DNA of 64,000 nucleotides from GCA-2690565 sp002457235 (GTDB lineage Bacteria; Verrucomicrobiota; Verrucomicrobiia; Opitutales; Coraliomargaritaceae), in assembly GCA_045565695.1 (NCBI GenBank), contig JBJLEZ010000001.1, positions 477,508 to 541,507 of the forward strand, given 5' to 3'. Positions 46,857 through 56,198 of the stretch are shown in pieces (within the stretch, counting starts at the first letter, position 1; each line of letters opens with the position of its first letter). Under the pieces are notes generated by a model. It was not told the origin of the DNA, did not search any database, and was given only the letters and a program-made list of their open reading frames with translations. The position numbers and the translations under genes were made by a program.

Positions 46857-47938
46857 TACGGTACAATGTCTAGATTTGAATACGAATAAATAGATGGGCT
46901 ATTTGTGTCGATTGCACGATTTTCACTGAGTTTTAAAATCTTAAAGGGAAAGTTTAGCTTTAATTGTTCTTCGATTGTACCTTCTTTCATAATCGCTTGG
47001 TCTTCACTCACCGCTTTGCCCGGAAGGTTACTTGCACCGGTGTTATTAGAAAAGTTTTTTTCAACAAGTGCATTGATGGTAAAGGGTACATCACCACGCT
47101 TTAGGGTAATTTGAATGAGTAGTGTATCAGTATTTGTCGTAAGGAGCTCGCTATTTAGGCTGTCAGGGAGTCGAGTCAGATAGGGCTTATCTTCGAGTTC
47201 AAAGAGTGCTTTAGCGTCCCAACTTGTGTTGAGGAGCAAGTAATCGAGAACTATGGGTGTAGCTGAATTTACGTTGACGGGTTTGTTGTGTAAAGTTGTG
47301 ACCATGGATTGGAGGCGGAAATATAGGTCATTGGGTTGGCCAGACTCATCGAAAAATTCTTGGTTCCAAGTTTGAATGAGTTTCAATTCTTCTAGAGATT
47401 CAATCGGTCGGTTTGCTGATTTGTAGGGTGGATCTAGCGATTCGTAATCTTCCGATTCTGCTCCATTGAGCGAACGACTTTCATCTGTATCAATCCAATC
47501 GCTCCATGTGTCTTTCAATTCCTGAGTCGTGGAAAAGTCAAAGCCAAGACCTTCCTCAAGTAGATCACTCATTTGCTCATCGCTGAGTGCGTTGATTGGA
47601 ATTTTTCCCGTAGGGTCTACAATCCTTATGTCAATTTCCCAATCGTTGTTTTGAGGAATTTGAAAATATTGAAGGGGATTTTGCCAGCCTTGTTCGTAGT
47701 GATGGATATTGCCATCATCTATGGTCGCAATTTCATGTATGACAGCGAGGGTGATTTCCAAAGTGTTATAGGCGAGTGCACGAAAATCGGTGGGTTGTTT
47801 AAAGAGTGCTTGGTATTCTAAGTCCTTTACAGAATCATCAATGAACTTGGTGGTGAGAAATGCTAGTAGAGAAATTATGGCAAGGACAGCGATGAGGACG
47901 CTGCCTTTTTCTCCTACTTTATGTTCTTTAGTGCGCAT
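46856..47938 (-). CDS. gspK: Type II secretion minor pseudopilin GspK
   Basis: The 360-residue protein begins with a class III prepilin leader, KEHKVGEKG followed by SVLIAVLAIISLLAFLTTKF; the +5 Glu is missing, as is usual for GspK. The large C-terminal domain includes VDPTGKIPINALSDEQM (the GKINLN-like motif) and PVNVNSATPIVLDYLLL. GspK caps the pseudopilus tip with GspI and GspJ. It lies between gspJ and gspL in the operon. Confidence 0.9.
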   Translation of the reverse strand: MRTKEHKVGEKGSVLIAVLAIISLLAFLTTKFIDDSVKDLEYQALFKQPTDFRALAYNTLEITLAVIHEIATIDDGNIHHYEQGWQNPLQYFQIPQNNDWEIDIRIVDPTGKIPINALSDEQMSDLLEEGLGFDFSTTQELKDTWSDWIDTDESRSLNGAESEDYESLDPPYKSANRPIESLEELKLIQTWNQEFFDESGQPNDLYFRLQSMVTTLHNKPVNVNSATPIVLDYLLLNTSWDAKALFELEDKPYLTRLPDSLNSELLTTNTDTLLIQITLKRGDVPFTINALVEKNFSNNTGASNLPGKAVSEDQAIMKEGTIEEQLKLNFPFKILKLSENRAIDTNSPSIYSYSNLDIVP

Positions 47939-47966
47939 ACTTTTTATTGAGAAGTCTTCGTTCTTT

Positions 47967-48779
47967 TTAATAGAGAATTAAATGCTTTGAATGTTTTGGA
48001 ATAGGGATGATGCGTTCAATTTGGGTTTCTTTATATTCAAAGCTTAGTTTAAGAAAGTTGGGGATGAGGTAGGTGAATTCGTCTTCAGGACTAGTCATAG
48101 GTTCATCCAGCAATTCCCATGTTTCGGTTTCAGTATCCCAGTAAATGTATTCCATGTTTTTTACAAAAGGTGAAAGCATGGTGCGTTGGTAATCTTCATC
48201 CGATTCTATGTCTTGATTGAGAGATGATGTGTGAACAAGACTGAGTCCTTCATCAGTGTCGAAATAGAGGTAGAGGGTATTTTCTACAGGCATGACACCT
48301 TGGGAGTTGGTTAGTAGTGGGGTATTGTTTCTTATTTGAAATGAAAGTAATGGCTCATCGTTAGATTGGTTAAATTCCGGGCTTTGCCAAAATAGGTTGG
48401 TATCACTCTGTGGCTCGGAATTAGGATCTGACCCAGCTGTCATATTTGGGTTGTTTGTCGCATTTGTTTGTATACTTATGCTTCCTGCATTGTTCTGAAT
48501 AGATGGGTTTGTAGGACTGGTTTGAGCGCTTGTATTAGTTTGGGTAAGGCTGTCATTGTTTGGGATGATTTGTGCGGAAAGAAAATTGGTTTTAAGGAAC
48601 TGACTGACTCCGTCAGCGTGTTCGTAAAAGGCATAGCGTTGTTCTCGCTTAGACCAAATATCTGTTATTGAAACAACAAAGGAAGCGGCAGAAGCTAATA
48701 TAAATCCTGAAATAGCTATCGCAATGACGACTTCAATTAAGCTCATTCCGTGTTGGTTTCTCTGTTTGTTTTTAAACAT
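47967..48779 (-). CDS. gspJ: Type II secretion minor pseudopilin GspJ
   Basis: The 270-residue protein has a prepilin N-terminus, QRNQHG then MSLIEVVIAIAISGFILASA, with the conserved Glu at +5 and a single hydrophobic helix. A Thr/Asn/Gln/Ser-rich stretch (about residues 85-130) is inserted in the globular part, and the end YLIPNFLKLSFEYKETQIER is a normal GspJ beta-sheet region. It forms the tip complex with GspI and GspK. It is 8 bases after gspI. Confidence 0.85.
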   Translation of the reverse strand: MFKNKQRNQHGMSLIEVVIAIAISGFILASAASFVVSITDIWSKREQRYAFYEHADGVSQFLKTNFLSAQIIPNNDSLTQTNTSAQTSPTNPSIQNNAGSISIQTNATNNPNMTAGSDPNSEPQSDTNLFWQSPEFNQSNDEPLLSFQIRNNTPLLTNSQGVMPVENTLYLYFDTDEGLSLVHTSSLNQDIESDEDYQRTMLSPFVKNMEYIYWDTETETWELLDEPMTSPEDEFTYLIPNFLKLSFEYKETQIERIIPIPKHSKHLILY

Positions 48780-48787
48780 CTTTTTTG

Positions 48788-49267
48788 TTAAAAGGATTCA
48801 AAGGTACGTTGGTCGAGAAGGGCGTCTTTTTTTTCTTGGAGTAGGCTTGAGCGTTCATCTGATTCAGACCAAGTAGGTCTAAGTAAATAAAGTGTTTCGG
48901 AATAGGTTTCCTGATTTGGGCTGTCGGATTCAAGAAATTCTATATCAAATCGGCATTCAAATAAATCAATGACATCCGTAGGGTAAATTTCTACAGTCCA
49001 TGAGGCTTCTCCTTTTTCCAAGAGGGTAAGGGTACCGCCTTCTTCAGCATCTTCACTATTCTTTTCTAAGAGCAGTTGTTTGCGGACGGTGTTAATTGCG
49101 ATGTCTTGGTAGGTTGAAGATGCGTTTCTTTCTCTAGCGAGCAGAGCATTAATAAATGCTGAGGCGATTAGATTTGAACAAATAGCAAATAATGCGAGTG
49201 CGATCAGGACTTCAATCAGTGAGAATCCTTTGGTCTGCCTAGCTTGTTTTTTAAGTGAGTTCATCAT
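48788..49267 (-). CDS. gspI: Type II secretion minor pseudopilin GspI
   Basis: The 159-residue protein carries the prepilin motif QTKG then FSLIEVLIALALFAICSNLI, with Glu at +5. The rest has the GspI-type ARERNASSTYQDIAINTVRK and a short beta domain with EASWTVEIYPTDV. Two tandem ATG codons mark the start; the first overlaps TGA in the alternative frame that ends the upstream gspH, forming ATGA. That overlap supports the start chosen here. Confidence 0.88.
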   Translation of the reverse strand: MMNSLKKQARQTKGFSLIEVLIALALFAICSNLIASAFINALLARERNASSTYQDIAINTVRKQLLLEKNSEDAEEGGTLTLLEKGEASWTVEIYPTDVIDLFECRFDIEFLESDSPNQETYSETLYLLRPTWSESDERSSLLQEKKDALLDQRTFESF

Positions 49268-49810
49268 TCGTCCAGTTGCCTTGGAAAATGCGAGAATGGG
49301 TCGTAAACAATGGTTTCTTCAGGGTTTATTCCGTCATCAATGCTTGACAATAAATGGGGTGGAACTTCGGTCGGAATTAAATTGGATTTTTTCGAGAGTG
49401 AAATTTGAATTTCTTGCACTAGGGAACGGTCTAAGCCCTTCTGCAGAAGGTATCAGAGAAAAGGTAATGTCTCCGCTACCAGTTGATTGAAAATTTGGAT
49501 CAGTGAGAGGAAATGTCTTAAGTGTGCCGGACTGCGAAGCAACGATTAAAGCACCTTGTTCTTGATCAAAATAAAGTTCAGTCAGGTGTTGTTTTTTTGC
49601 GGCTTCGATACGGGCGTAGCGTATAGCTTGTGAAAGCGATTCGCGTGTGGAAATTTTTTCACCTTTCCCGATAAATGAGTCAAAGTTTAGAATGACGGCA
49701 CTGGTTGCGAGTGCGATGAGGGCTAGGACAAGAACTATCTCGATAAGAGAGAAAGCTTTTTCAGCAAAATGTGCGTTTTTATTAGTTCCAATTACCAATG
49801 TCATCGGCAC
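49264..49810 (-). pseudogene. gspH: GspH-like pseudopilin, apparently frameshifted near its C-terminus
   Basis: The first frame from ATG 49810 encodes a prepilin (AEKA then FSLIEIVLVLALIALATSAV; Ala rather than Gly at the cleavage site) and stops at 49337 after 157 residues ending FIVKH. From about 49434 a second frame (+1) reads GLDRSLVQEIQISLSKKSNL and later INPEETIVYDPFSHFPRQLD, and stops at TGA 49264-49266, overlapping the gspI start as ATGA. The second ending resembles GspH C-termini better. One extra G in the run GGG at 49436-49438 would explain it. The gene may be mutated, mis-assembled or recoded; the unshifted 157-residue protein is the alternative. Confidence 0.6.
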
Positions 49811-50228
49811 TTTCTACCCCGTCTTGTCCAAGTGACCAAATATCATAACCACTGGATTTATTGATATTTTTAGTTCCTGGAAATCGGTATTGGTAAGGAT
49901 TGCCCCATGGATCTTCAGGGAGGTCATCAATGTAAGGTCCGTTCCATTTACCTTCTTTACCTGAGGGTGATTGTAAGAGTGCCTTGATGCCTTGTTCCGT
50001 AGTTGGGTAACTACCAACATCGAGTTTGTAAGAGGTGAAGACAAGTTTTGCTGTTTGTTTAATGAATAAAGAGGCGGCTTTTTCTTGTTGTCCGCTAAAG
50101 ATGCCTCCTAAATTACCAATAGCAACTGTGGCGAGGGTGGCGATAATCGCAATAACGATCAAGATTTCAACTAGTGTGAATCCTTTAGGGTGTTTTCGTT
50201 GAGGGTTTTTAAAAGTAAATTTTTGCAT
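49782..50228 (-). CDS. gspG: Type II secretion major pseudopilin GspG
   Basis: The 148-residue protein is the main pseudopilus subunit. It has the leader KHPKG cut before FTLVEILIVIAIIATLATVA, then the GspG-specific YKLDVGSYPTTEQGIKALLQ, WNGPYIDDLPEDPWGNPYQY and YDIWSLGQDG with the calcium-binding loop. It is the first gene of the minus-strand operon; its end overlaps gspH by 29 bases. No gspE or gspF is nearby. Confidence 0.95.
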   Translation of the reverse strand: MQKFTFKNPQRKHPKGFTLVEILIVIAIIATLATVAIGNLGGIFSGQQEKAASLFIKQTAKLVFTSYKLDVGSYPTTEQGIKALLQSPSGKEGKWNGPYIDDLPEDPWGNPYQYRFPGTKNINKSSGYDIWSLGQDGVESADDIGNWN

Positions 50229-50291
50229 TTATAATGACCGTAGTGATTGAGTGAAAACTTGCAAGCGTTCAATGGGCGTGATTCTAGTTTT

Positions 50292-50729
50292 TTAGATGTA
50301 TTTTATGAAGTGTTCGTTACTGTTTATTTCAATACTCAGTTCTAGCTTTATGGTATTTTCATCGATTAAATCAGGAACGTTATCCGGCCATTCAATGACA
50401 CAGAGATAGGGAGAGCGGAGAAAGTCTTCGATCATGAGATTCTCAATCGATTGTTCACGACTCAAGCGGTAGGCATCTAGATGAATAAGTTGTTTTTCAC
50501 CTGTGTAGATAGAAAATATATTGAAGGTGGGACTTGTGATATTTTTTTCAATCAGCAATCCTCTTGCAATGCCCTTAACAAGGGTAGTTTTTCCGACTCC
50601 AAGATCACCATACAGCGCTAAGCAGGCATCTGCGGGTAGCTCCTTCGCTAATTGTTCGCCAATGGAGATCGTTTCTTCCGCATTGGAAGTGTGAATGCCT
50701 CTTGTTAATGCTTCTAGGATTGCTGACAT
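50292..50729 (-). CDS. tsaE: tRNA threonylcarbamoyladenosine biosynthesis ATPase TsaE
   Basis: The 145-residue ATPase assists TsaB/TsaD in making t6A37 of ANN-reading tRNAs. It has Walker A LYGDLGVGKTTLVKGIARGL (about residues 39-58), SPTFNIFSIY and the LIHLDAYRLSR motif, and VIEWPDNVPDL near the end. The length is normal. It follows thiL in the same direction with an 18-base gap. Confidence 0.94.
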   Translation of the reverse strand: MSAILEALTRGIHTSNAEETISIGEQLAKELPADACLALYGDLGVGKTTLVKGIARGLLIEKNITSPTFNIFSIYTGEKQLIHLDAYRLSREQSIENLMIEDFLRSPYLCVIEWPDNVPDLIDENTIKLELSIEINSNEHFIKYI

Positions 50730-50747
50730 GGTGAGAGAGTAAAAAAC

Positions 50748-51716
50748 TTATTTGTGATTAAAGTGATCGAAGCTTTTTAATCCATCGATCGGTTTCAAGG
50801 AATCGGAGTCGATGATATTGGCTGTGGGATTCGGCTCGATAATCGTACCAATTTTTGTTAGTGGTGTTTGAGGAAAGTGTTGTTTCCAATCGGCTTCAAA
50901 TTGTGCGCTTTGGATAGAATGTTTGAGTGTGAATAATAACTCATAGTCTTCTCCATCGCAGAGAGCTTTTTCAATTGGGCTCTCCGAATGTTTTTCAGCA
51001 AGCGTTCGCGCGGATTGAGCAAGAGGAATGGATTTTAGATCTATCTGGATCGATGCAGATTCATCTGTGAGGAAGTTGAGCTCTTTAGCGAGTCCATCTG
51101 TGATATCAACCATGGCACTTGCAAAGTTGTTTTTAGCCAGCCATTGCCCTTCGGCTAAGCGTGGTTGGAAGTTATAATGTTTTTCTAGGATTGAGCCACC
51201 GAGTTGACCTGTTACATAAATAGAATCCGCAATGGATGCTGAATGACGTAAAATAGGCTTTGGCGCTCTACCGATTATGGTCATGACTGCTTGAAAGTGG
51301 TCATCTTGGAGTTGACATAAATCACCGCCAACAATTTTCAAATTGTAAGTGTCAGAGGAGGCTTTAATGCCCTTATAAAATTGGTGAAGCCAATTGAATG
51401 AAAGATTAGATCCACTGAGAATGGAGAGCGTTGCATATTTTGGATGGCCTCCCATTGCTGCAATGTCACTTAGATTTCTTAAGACAATTTTTCGTCCTGC
51501 TTGTTCAGCTGTTATTGAGCTATCAAAATGTTTACCAAAGACTAAAGTATCTGTTGAAATTAAGGATTGTGCTGAGGGTTCAGGGGGGACAACAGCACAG
51601 TCATCGCCGATACCAATCGGGCTTGGGGGTGTGGTGCTTCCAAGCCACTGCTTGATGTTTTCAATGATTTGGATTTCATTGAAATCTTTCAGTGTTTGGC
51701 TGTCCGATTGAAACAT
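50748..51716 (-). CDS. thiL: Thiamine-monophosphate kinase
   Basis: The 322-residue enzyme phosphorylates thiamine phosphate to the active diphosphate. It shows IGIGDDCAVVPP (metal-binding Asp pair), ISTDTLVFGKHFD, LRNLSDIAAMGGHPKYATLS, VGGDLCQ and VDITDGLAKELN, followed by LCDGEDYELLFTL, all standard for ThiL of the PurM superfamily. It starts 2 bases after the stop of xth and precedes tsaE. Confidence 0.95.
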   Translation of the reverse strand: MFQSDSQTLKDFNEIQIIENIKQWLGSTTPPSPIGIGDDCAVVPPEPSAQSLISTDTLVFGKHFDSSITAEQAGRKIVLRNLSDIAAMGGHPKYATLSILSGSNLSFNWLHQFYKGIKASSDTYNLKIVGGDLCQLQDDHFQAVMTIIGRAPKPILRHSASIADSIYVTGQLGGSILEKHYNFQPRLAEGQWLAKNNFASAMVDITDGLAKELNFLTDESASIQIDLKSIPLAQSARTLAEKHSESPIEKALCDGEDYELLFTLKHSIQSAQFEADWKQHFPQTPLTKIGTIIEPNPTANIIDSDSLKPIDGLKSFDHFNHK

Positions 51717-51718
51717 TT

Positions 51719-52507
51719 TTATTTAAAGCTGAGCGTTATGGGACAGTGATCTGAACCGAGAATCGAGGTCAGATTTTCTGCCGAGGCGATACGGTCTTGA
51801 AATTTTTCTGAGACACAGAAGTAGTCAATTCTCCATCCGATATTATTTGCACGGGCATTCGCACGATAAGACCACCATGTATATGCATCAGTCGTATCAG
51901 GGTGAAGTTCTCTAAAAATATCACTATATCCAGCATCTGAAATAGCTTGAAAGCCTTGACGTTCTTCATCAGTAAATCCTGCATTCTTTCGGTTTGTATT
52001 TGGGTTGGCTAGATCGATTTCGGTGTGTGCGACATTCAAATCACCACACAGGATAACAGGCTTATTTTCTTCTAGTTTGAGTATATAGTTCAAAAAATCC
52101 ACATCCCATTCTTTCGTGCGATAGTCTAAGCGTTTTGGTCGGCGGTTTTCATCGTGGCTTTGAGCATTAGGAGTATAAACTGTGACTAAGTAATAGTCTT
52201 CAAATTCGGCAGAAATGACACGACCTTCTTTATCGTGTTTTTCGATACCGATTCCTTTTTGTATGGAAAGCGGTGGCTCCTTGGAAAAAATGGCAGTCCC
52301 TGAATAGCCTTTTTTCTCGGCACAGTTCCAGATGAGGTGCGGGTAGTTTTCAAATTTGAAATCGTGAACTAAGTCAGCAGAGATTTTTGTTTCCTGAAGA
52401 CAGATGATATCGTGATTGGTTTCGGCGAGAAAATCTTCGAATCCTTTTTTTAGGATAGCACGGATACCGTTTACATTCCAAGAGAGTATGGATTTGGCTT
52501 TAGTCAT
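51719..52507 (-). CDS. xth: Exodeoxyribonuclease III / AP endonuclease
   Basis: The 262-residue protein is an ExoIII-type repair nuclease that cuts at abasic sites. It has ILSWNVNGIRAILKKGFEDF, CLQETKISADL with the metal-binding Glu, GDLNVAHTEIDLANP, and WWSYRANARANNIGWRIDYF leading to the C-terminal LGSDHCPITLSFK with the catalytic Asp-His. It overlaps mnmA by 8 bases, so the two are cotranscribed. Confidence 0.95.
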   Translation of the reverse strand: MTKAKSILSWNVNGIRAILKKGFEDFLAETNHDIICLQETKISADLVHDFKFENYPHLIWNCAEKKGYSGTAIFSKEPPLSIQKGIGIEKHDKEGRVISAEFEDYYLVTVYTPNAQSHDENRRPKRLDYRTKEWDVDFLNYILKLEENKPVILCGDLNVAHTEIDLANPNTNRKNAGFTDEERQGFQAISDAGYSDIFRELHPDTTDAYTWWSYRANARANNIGWRIDYFCVSEKFQDRIASAENLTSILGSDHCPITLSFK

Positions 52508-53606
52508 GAATATTAGATGGGATGAATGGAATTATTTTTGAATAGAGTCCGCCCCCAAGTAAGCGATTACCTTGGTAGAGAGCGAGAATTTGTCCTTCAG
52601 CGAGTGCTCGTTGAGGTTCTTTAAAGTGAATATGTGCGGTAGCATTTGGTTTAGGGGTGTAGGTGATTGACTTCGAGCTATCTCGATAGCGTGGCTTTGC
52701 TTGAATTACACAGATCTCTTCTATTGGTTTATTAACAAATTGTAGGGAATCAATTTCTGCTTCTGAAGCGTACAAAAGAGGGGAGTCTTCTCGATCGAAA
52801 GCAACATGTAATGCATTATCTTTAAAGTTTAAATGTGTGACTACATAAGCTTCATTGTCTGTATTTGAAGGAACACCAATACCTCTACGTTGTCCTGTAG
52901 TGTAGCGATGCAGACCTTTGTGCTGACCGACAATTTGTTGCTTATGGTTGATGATCGGTCCAGGGTTGTCTTCGATGTAGTATTCTAGGAATCGATTGAT
53001 ATTCATGTCTCCAAGAAAACAAATCCCTTGGCTATCTTTTTTTTCTGCATTGGGTAGTTTGTATTTTTGGGCAAGTTCACGAACTTGAGGCTTGGTTAAT
53101 GAACCAATGGGGAATTCAGCGTTTTTGATTTGTGACTGCGAGAGTAATGCAAGGAAATAGGATTGGTCTTTATTCGAATCCACTCCTTTGAGGATATCAT
53201 AAGTGCCATCTAGGTTGGCTACTTTTTGCACGTAGTGACCTGTCGCAATAGCATCAAAGCCTTGTTTCAGAGCGTATTCTTGAAAAATACCAAACTTCAT
53301 TTCTCGGTTGCACATGGTGTCTGGATTTGGGGTGTGCCCTTTTCGGTATCCTTCGACTAAATAATCAACGACTTTTTCCCTATATTCATTGACGAGATTT
53401 ACAATTTCGTAATCGAGTTTTAAATGCTGTGCAACCGCTCGGGAATCTTCAATATCTTGTTGTGCAGGACAATCAGCCAGAGGTATTTCTTCGTTGAGCC
53501 AAGTTCGTATGTAGGCAGTAGAAACCGTATGACCTGCTTCTTTGAGAAGCAAGGCTGCTACGGAACTATCGACTCCGCCTGAAAGTGCTACGAGGATCTT
53601 TGCCAT
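52500..53606 (-). CDS. mnmA: tRNA-specific 2-thiouridylase MnmA
   Basis: The 368-residue enzyme thiolates U34 of tRNA-Lys, -Glu and -Gln. It has the PP-loop ILVALSGGVDSSVAALLLKE, the first catalytic Cys in NPDTMCNREMKFGIF, IATGHYVQK, and the second Cys in KKDSQGICFLGDMNINRFL. The C-terminal beta domain includes YTTGQRRGIGVPSNTDNEAY and PKPNATAHIHFKEPQRALAE. The length is normal. It is followed by xth with an 8-base overlap. Confidence 0.96.
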   Translation of the reverse strand: MAKILVALSGGVDSSVAALLLKEAGHTVSTAYIRTWLNEEIPLADCPAQQDIEDSRAVAQHLKLDYEIVNLVNEYREKVVDYLVEGYRKGHTPNPDTMCNREMKFGIFQEYALKQGFDAIATGHYVQKVANLDGTYDILKGVDSNKDQSYFLALLSQSQIKNAEFPIGSLTKPQVRELAQKYKLPNAEKKDSQGICFLGDMNINRFLEYYIEDNPGPIINHKQQIVGQHKGLHRYTTGQRRGIGVPSNTDNEAYVVTHLNFKDNALHVAFDREDSPLLYASEAEIDSLQFVNKPIEEICVIQAKPRYRDSSKSITYTPKPNATAHIHFKEPQRALAEGQILALYQGNRLLGGGLYSKIIPFIPSNIHD

Positions 53607-53638
53607 ATTCTAAACCAATAAGAAAACTTATCTTTAGG

Positions 53639-56122
53639 TCAACCATTCCAAGCGGGTCTTACACATAGGAGAAGACTGATGGGCGGAAGGTTTATTTGGT
53701 CTTGATTTCTGAAAGCCAAGTCAGTTTCAATGCCTGAAAAGTTGAATTGATCAATTGATGCAATGGCTTTCCAATCCTCTGCTAAGGCATGGCCTAGAGC
53801 AATGTGTGAATTTTCTTGATGTGGGTTGATCATAAGTAGGATTTGTTTAGACCCTTTTGATTGATCGGCGTTGATAAGTATGACGGCACTGGAATGCTCG
53901 GTATGTTCTGAACGAAATATTCTTACATAATGTGAGCTGGGTGTATTTTCTATGCGAAGGCAATTACCCCATTCAGATTGTCTGAACTGTATCCAATTTT
54001 GAAAATAATTATGAGTACGGAGATGAATATCTATTGCAGAGAAGTCGAGTGCATTGAGGTCGTCTCTTAAGTAAGTATCATTTTCACCGTATTTTGATTT
54101 TAAGAAATCCAGTCCTTGAGTGAGCATGGGTGTACCCATAGAAAAAAACATAAGAGCAGCAGCCATATGAGTCCGTTTGATATCTTTTTCGGTAGGGTCT
54201 TGTCCTTGGTAATTCGGATTTTCTGTGATCTTATCAATCCAAGTACGATCATCGTGCGATGCGATATAATTAATGCTTTGTGAGGGCCAAGCGGCAAGAT
54301 AATTGGTAGAGCCTTTGATGAAGTAAGCCAGTGAATCGATATGGCTTCCCCCTAAAACATATTCATGGGCAAATTCACGAAATTCATCATTCCAGAACAT
54401 AAATCCGGCATGGCGTAGGTCAGTTTTAATTTCGCCTCGGAAGCTCCACGGCTCAGCAATGAGAATGATTGAGGGCTTGACTGCTTTAAGTGCTTTTTCG
54501 ATTTCTTTGAGTACTTCAATGCCAATCAATTCTGCAAGATCAAAGCGGAAACCATCAACGTCATAGGTTTGGATGAGGTGTATTAAGCTTTCGATAATCA
54601 GTCGTTTCGACATCGCAGATTCGCTACGTATGGTATTGCCGCAACCACTCCAGTTTTCAAAGTCCCCTAAATCGGTGAGGTAAAAATAATAGGCTTTGTC
54701 AATTCGGGCGAGGTGTGGGGGCTCACCCACATGGTTATAAACAACATCAAGAATCACCGATTTATCGTACTGGTGAAAATCCTCAACCATTTGCTTGAAG
54801 CTTTGGTTTGGGTTAAAAGTGTCTTGAGTATCTGTGTACCAAGCACAGGGAGAGAAATAATTATTGGTCATATACCCCCAATGATAGCTTTCTTGATTTG
54901 GGCTGTCGAATTGCTGTACGGGAAGAAGTTCAATCGCATTAACTCCTAGGGTATGTAAATAGTTATCTTTGGAGTGTAAATATTTAGATATTGCGGCAAA
55001 GGTTCCATTAGTGGGGCTTTCGGAATTTGATTCAGGTGGAATCTTTGCAGTTAGGTCTTTTATATGGCATTCTAAAATACTTAGATCATGCCAATGAGGA
55101 GGATGAAAAGGATTTTCTAGAGGCTCAGTGGCTCGTTGGTTAATAATGATTGCTGGACCGCTTGGCCCTACGGTCGCTTTCGCATAAGGATCTAAGATTG
55201 GTACATTCCCATCGAACAGAGTGCTGATCGAATCATTATGACCTTCGACAAATAAGTTATAAAAAAATCCGGTAAGATCATTTTGAATATTCACTTCCCA
55301 TGTCAGTTGGTCGTACATGAGATTCATTGAGTGGCGAGTAGCCGGTTGATCGAGTGTGGATTGAATTTCGACACTGACTTTTGATGCTCTAGGAGCGAAT
55401 AGACGAAATGTTGTGGATTGATCCGACTCAATTACCGCACCCAGTGGGAGGTCGGTTTTTAAATCATAAAAAGAAAGTCCAGGAAGAATAGGGGTAAAAT
55501 TTTCTTGGTCTAGGCTGATAGATATTGAGCGATCTAAGCCTCTATGGCCATCGAGATTAAATAAGAATGCGTGCCTGCCGTTGCGCTTTGGGTCTAGATA
55601 GTAATTCAAATTACCACGGGCATCTTTTTTTAAATTGGGTGCTGAACTGAGTGGGTTGATCCAATGTCCAGAGCGAGTGACAAATTTAAATTCAATGCTT
55701 TCAGTATAGATATTTAATTGTTCTGAACTGATAGTTTTTGTAAACAAGGCTTGAGTACTATGTGGAGCTTCAGAGATCAGCTCAAAGTCGGATCTGTTTG
55801 GACAATCTCCCCAATTGTTAAAAGCACCAACAACAGAAACCGGATCTTTATGAAAATCGATGTGGGGATGGCGATTGGGATCGAGAATAAATTGTGTCGC
55901 ATCATCGATGTGCTCATACGCAGTAAAATAAGCCAAATCCGATGGTGGCATTCTACGCAATCGCAGTATGTCTAATGCAGGATCATTCAGTTTGAAGGTT
56001 GGTAAAGCTTCAAAATTCCAATTATCAGAGAGTAAGATACAAGCGCAACCTGGGGTAATCCAATAAGCCGAGTCTATGTGCAATTTTAACTCACTCATAA
56101 CTCTTAACCCCCGATAAAACAA
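53639..56122 (-). CDS. Pullulanase-type alpha-glucan debranching enzyme (GH13)
   Basis: The 827-residue protein has N-terminal beta-domains of the CBM48 type (VVGAFNNWGDCPNRSDF and later TTFRLFAPRASKVSVEI), then a GH13 catalytic barrel. The four GH13 blocks are VILDVVYNHVGE, GFRFDLAELIG (nucleophile D528), ILIAEPWSF (acid E557) and YIASHDDRTW (H623-D624). WGYMTNNYFSP is typical of pullulanase/isoamylase-like enzymes. No signal peptide is seen, so it probably acts on cytoplasmic glycogen beside glgP. The second Met (56098, MSELK) is an alternative start. Confidence 0.88.
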   Translation of the reverse strand: MFYRGLRVMSELKLHIDSAYWITPGCACILLSDNWNFEALPTFKLNDPALDILRLRRMPPSDLAYFTAYEHIDDATQFILDPNRHPHIDFHKDPVSVVGAFNNWGDCPNRSDFELISEAPHSTQALFTKTISSEQLNIYTESIEFKFVTRSGHWINPLSSAPNLKKDARGNLNYYLDPKRNGRHAFLFNLDGHRGLDRSISISLDQENFTPILPGLSFYDLKTDLPLGAVIESDQSTTFRLFAPRASKVSVEIQSTLDQPATRHSMNLMYDQLTWEVNIQNDLTGFFYNLFVEGHNDSISTLFDGNVPILDPYAKATVGPSGPAIIINQRATEPLENPFHPPHWHDLSILECHIKDLTAKIPPESNSESPTNGTFAAISKYLHSKDNYLHTLGVNAIELLPVQQFDSPNQESYHWGYMTNNYFSPCAWYTDTQDTFNPNQSFKQMVEDFHQYDKSVILDVVYNHVGEPPHLARIDKAYYFYLTDLGDFENWSGCGNTIRSESAMSKRLIIESLIHLIQTYDVDGFRFDLAELIGIEVLKEIEKALKAVKPSIILIAEPWSFRGEIKTDLRHAGFMFWNDEFREFAHEYVLGGSHIDSLAYFIKGSTNYLAAWPSQSINYIASHDDRTWIDKITENPNYQGQDPTEKDIKRTHMAAALMFFSMGTPMLTQGLDFLKSKYGENDTYLRDDLNALDFSAIDIHLRTHNYFQNWIQFRQSEWGNCLRIENTPSSHYVRIFRSEHTEHSSAVILINADQSKGSKQILLMINPHQENSHIALGHALAEDWKAIASIDQFNFSGIETDLAFRNQDQINLPPISLLLCVRPAWNG

Positions 56123-56198
56123 TAACCCTGCATCTAAGAATCAGTGAATCGTTCATTCACTGTTTGTCGAGTATTTGTAAACGGATAAGCTAAGAAAA

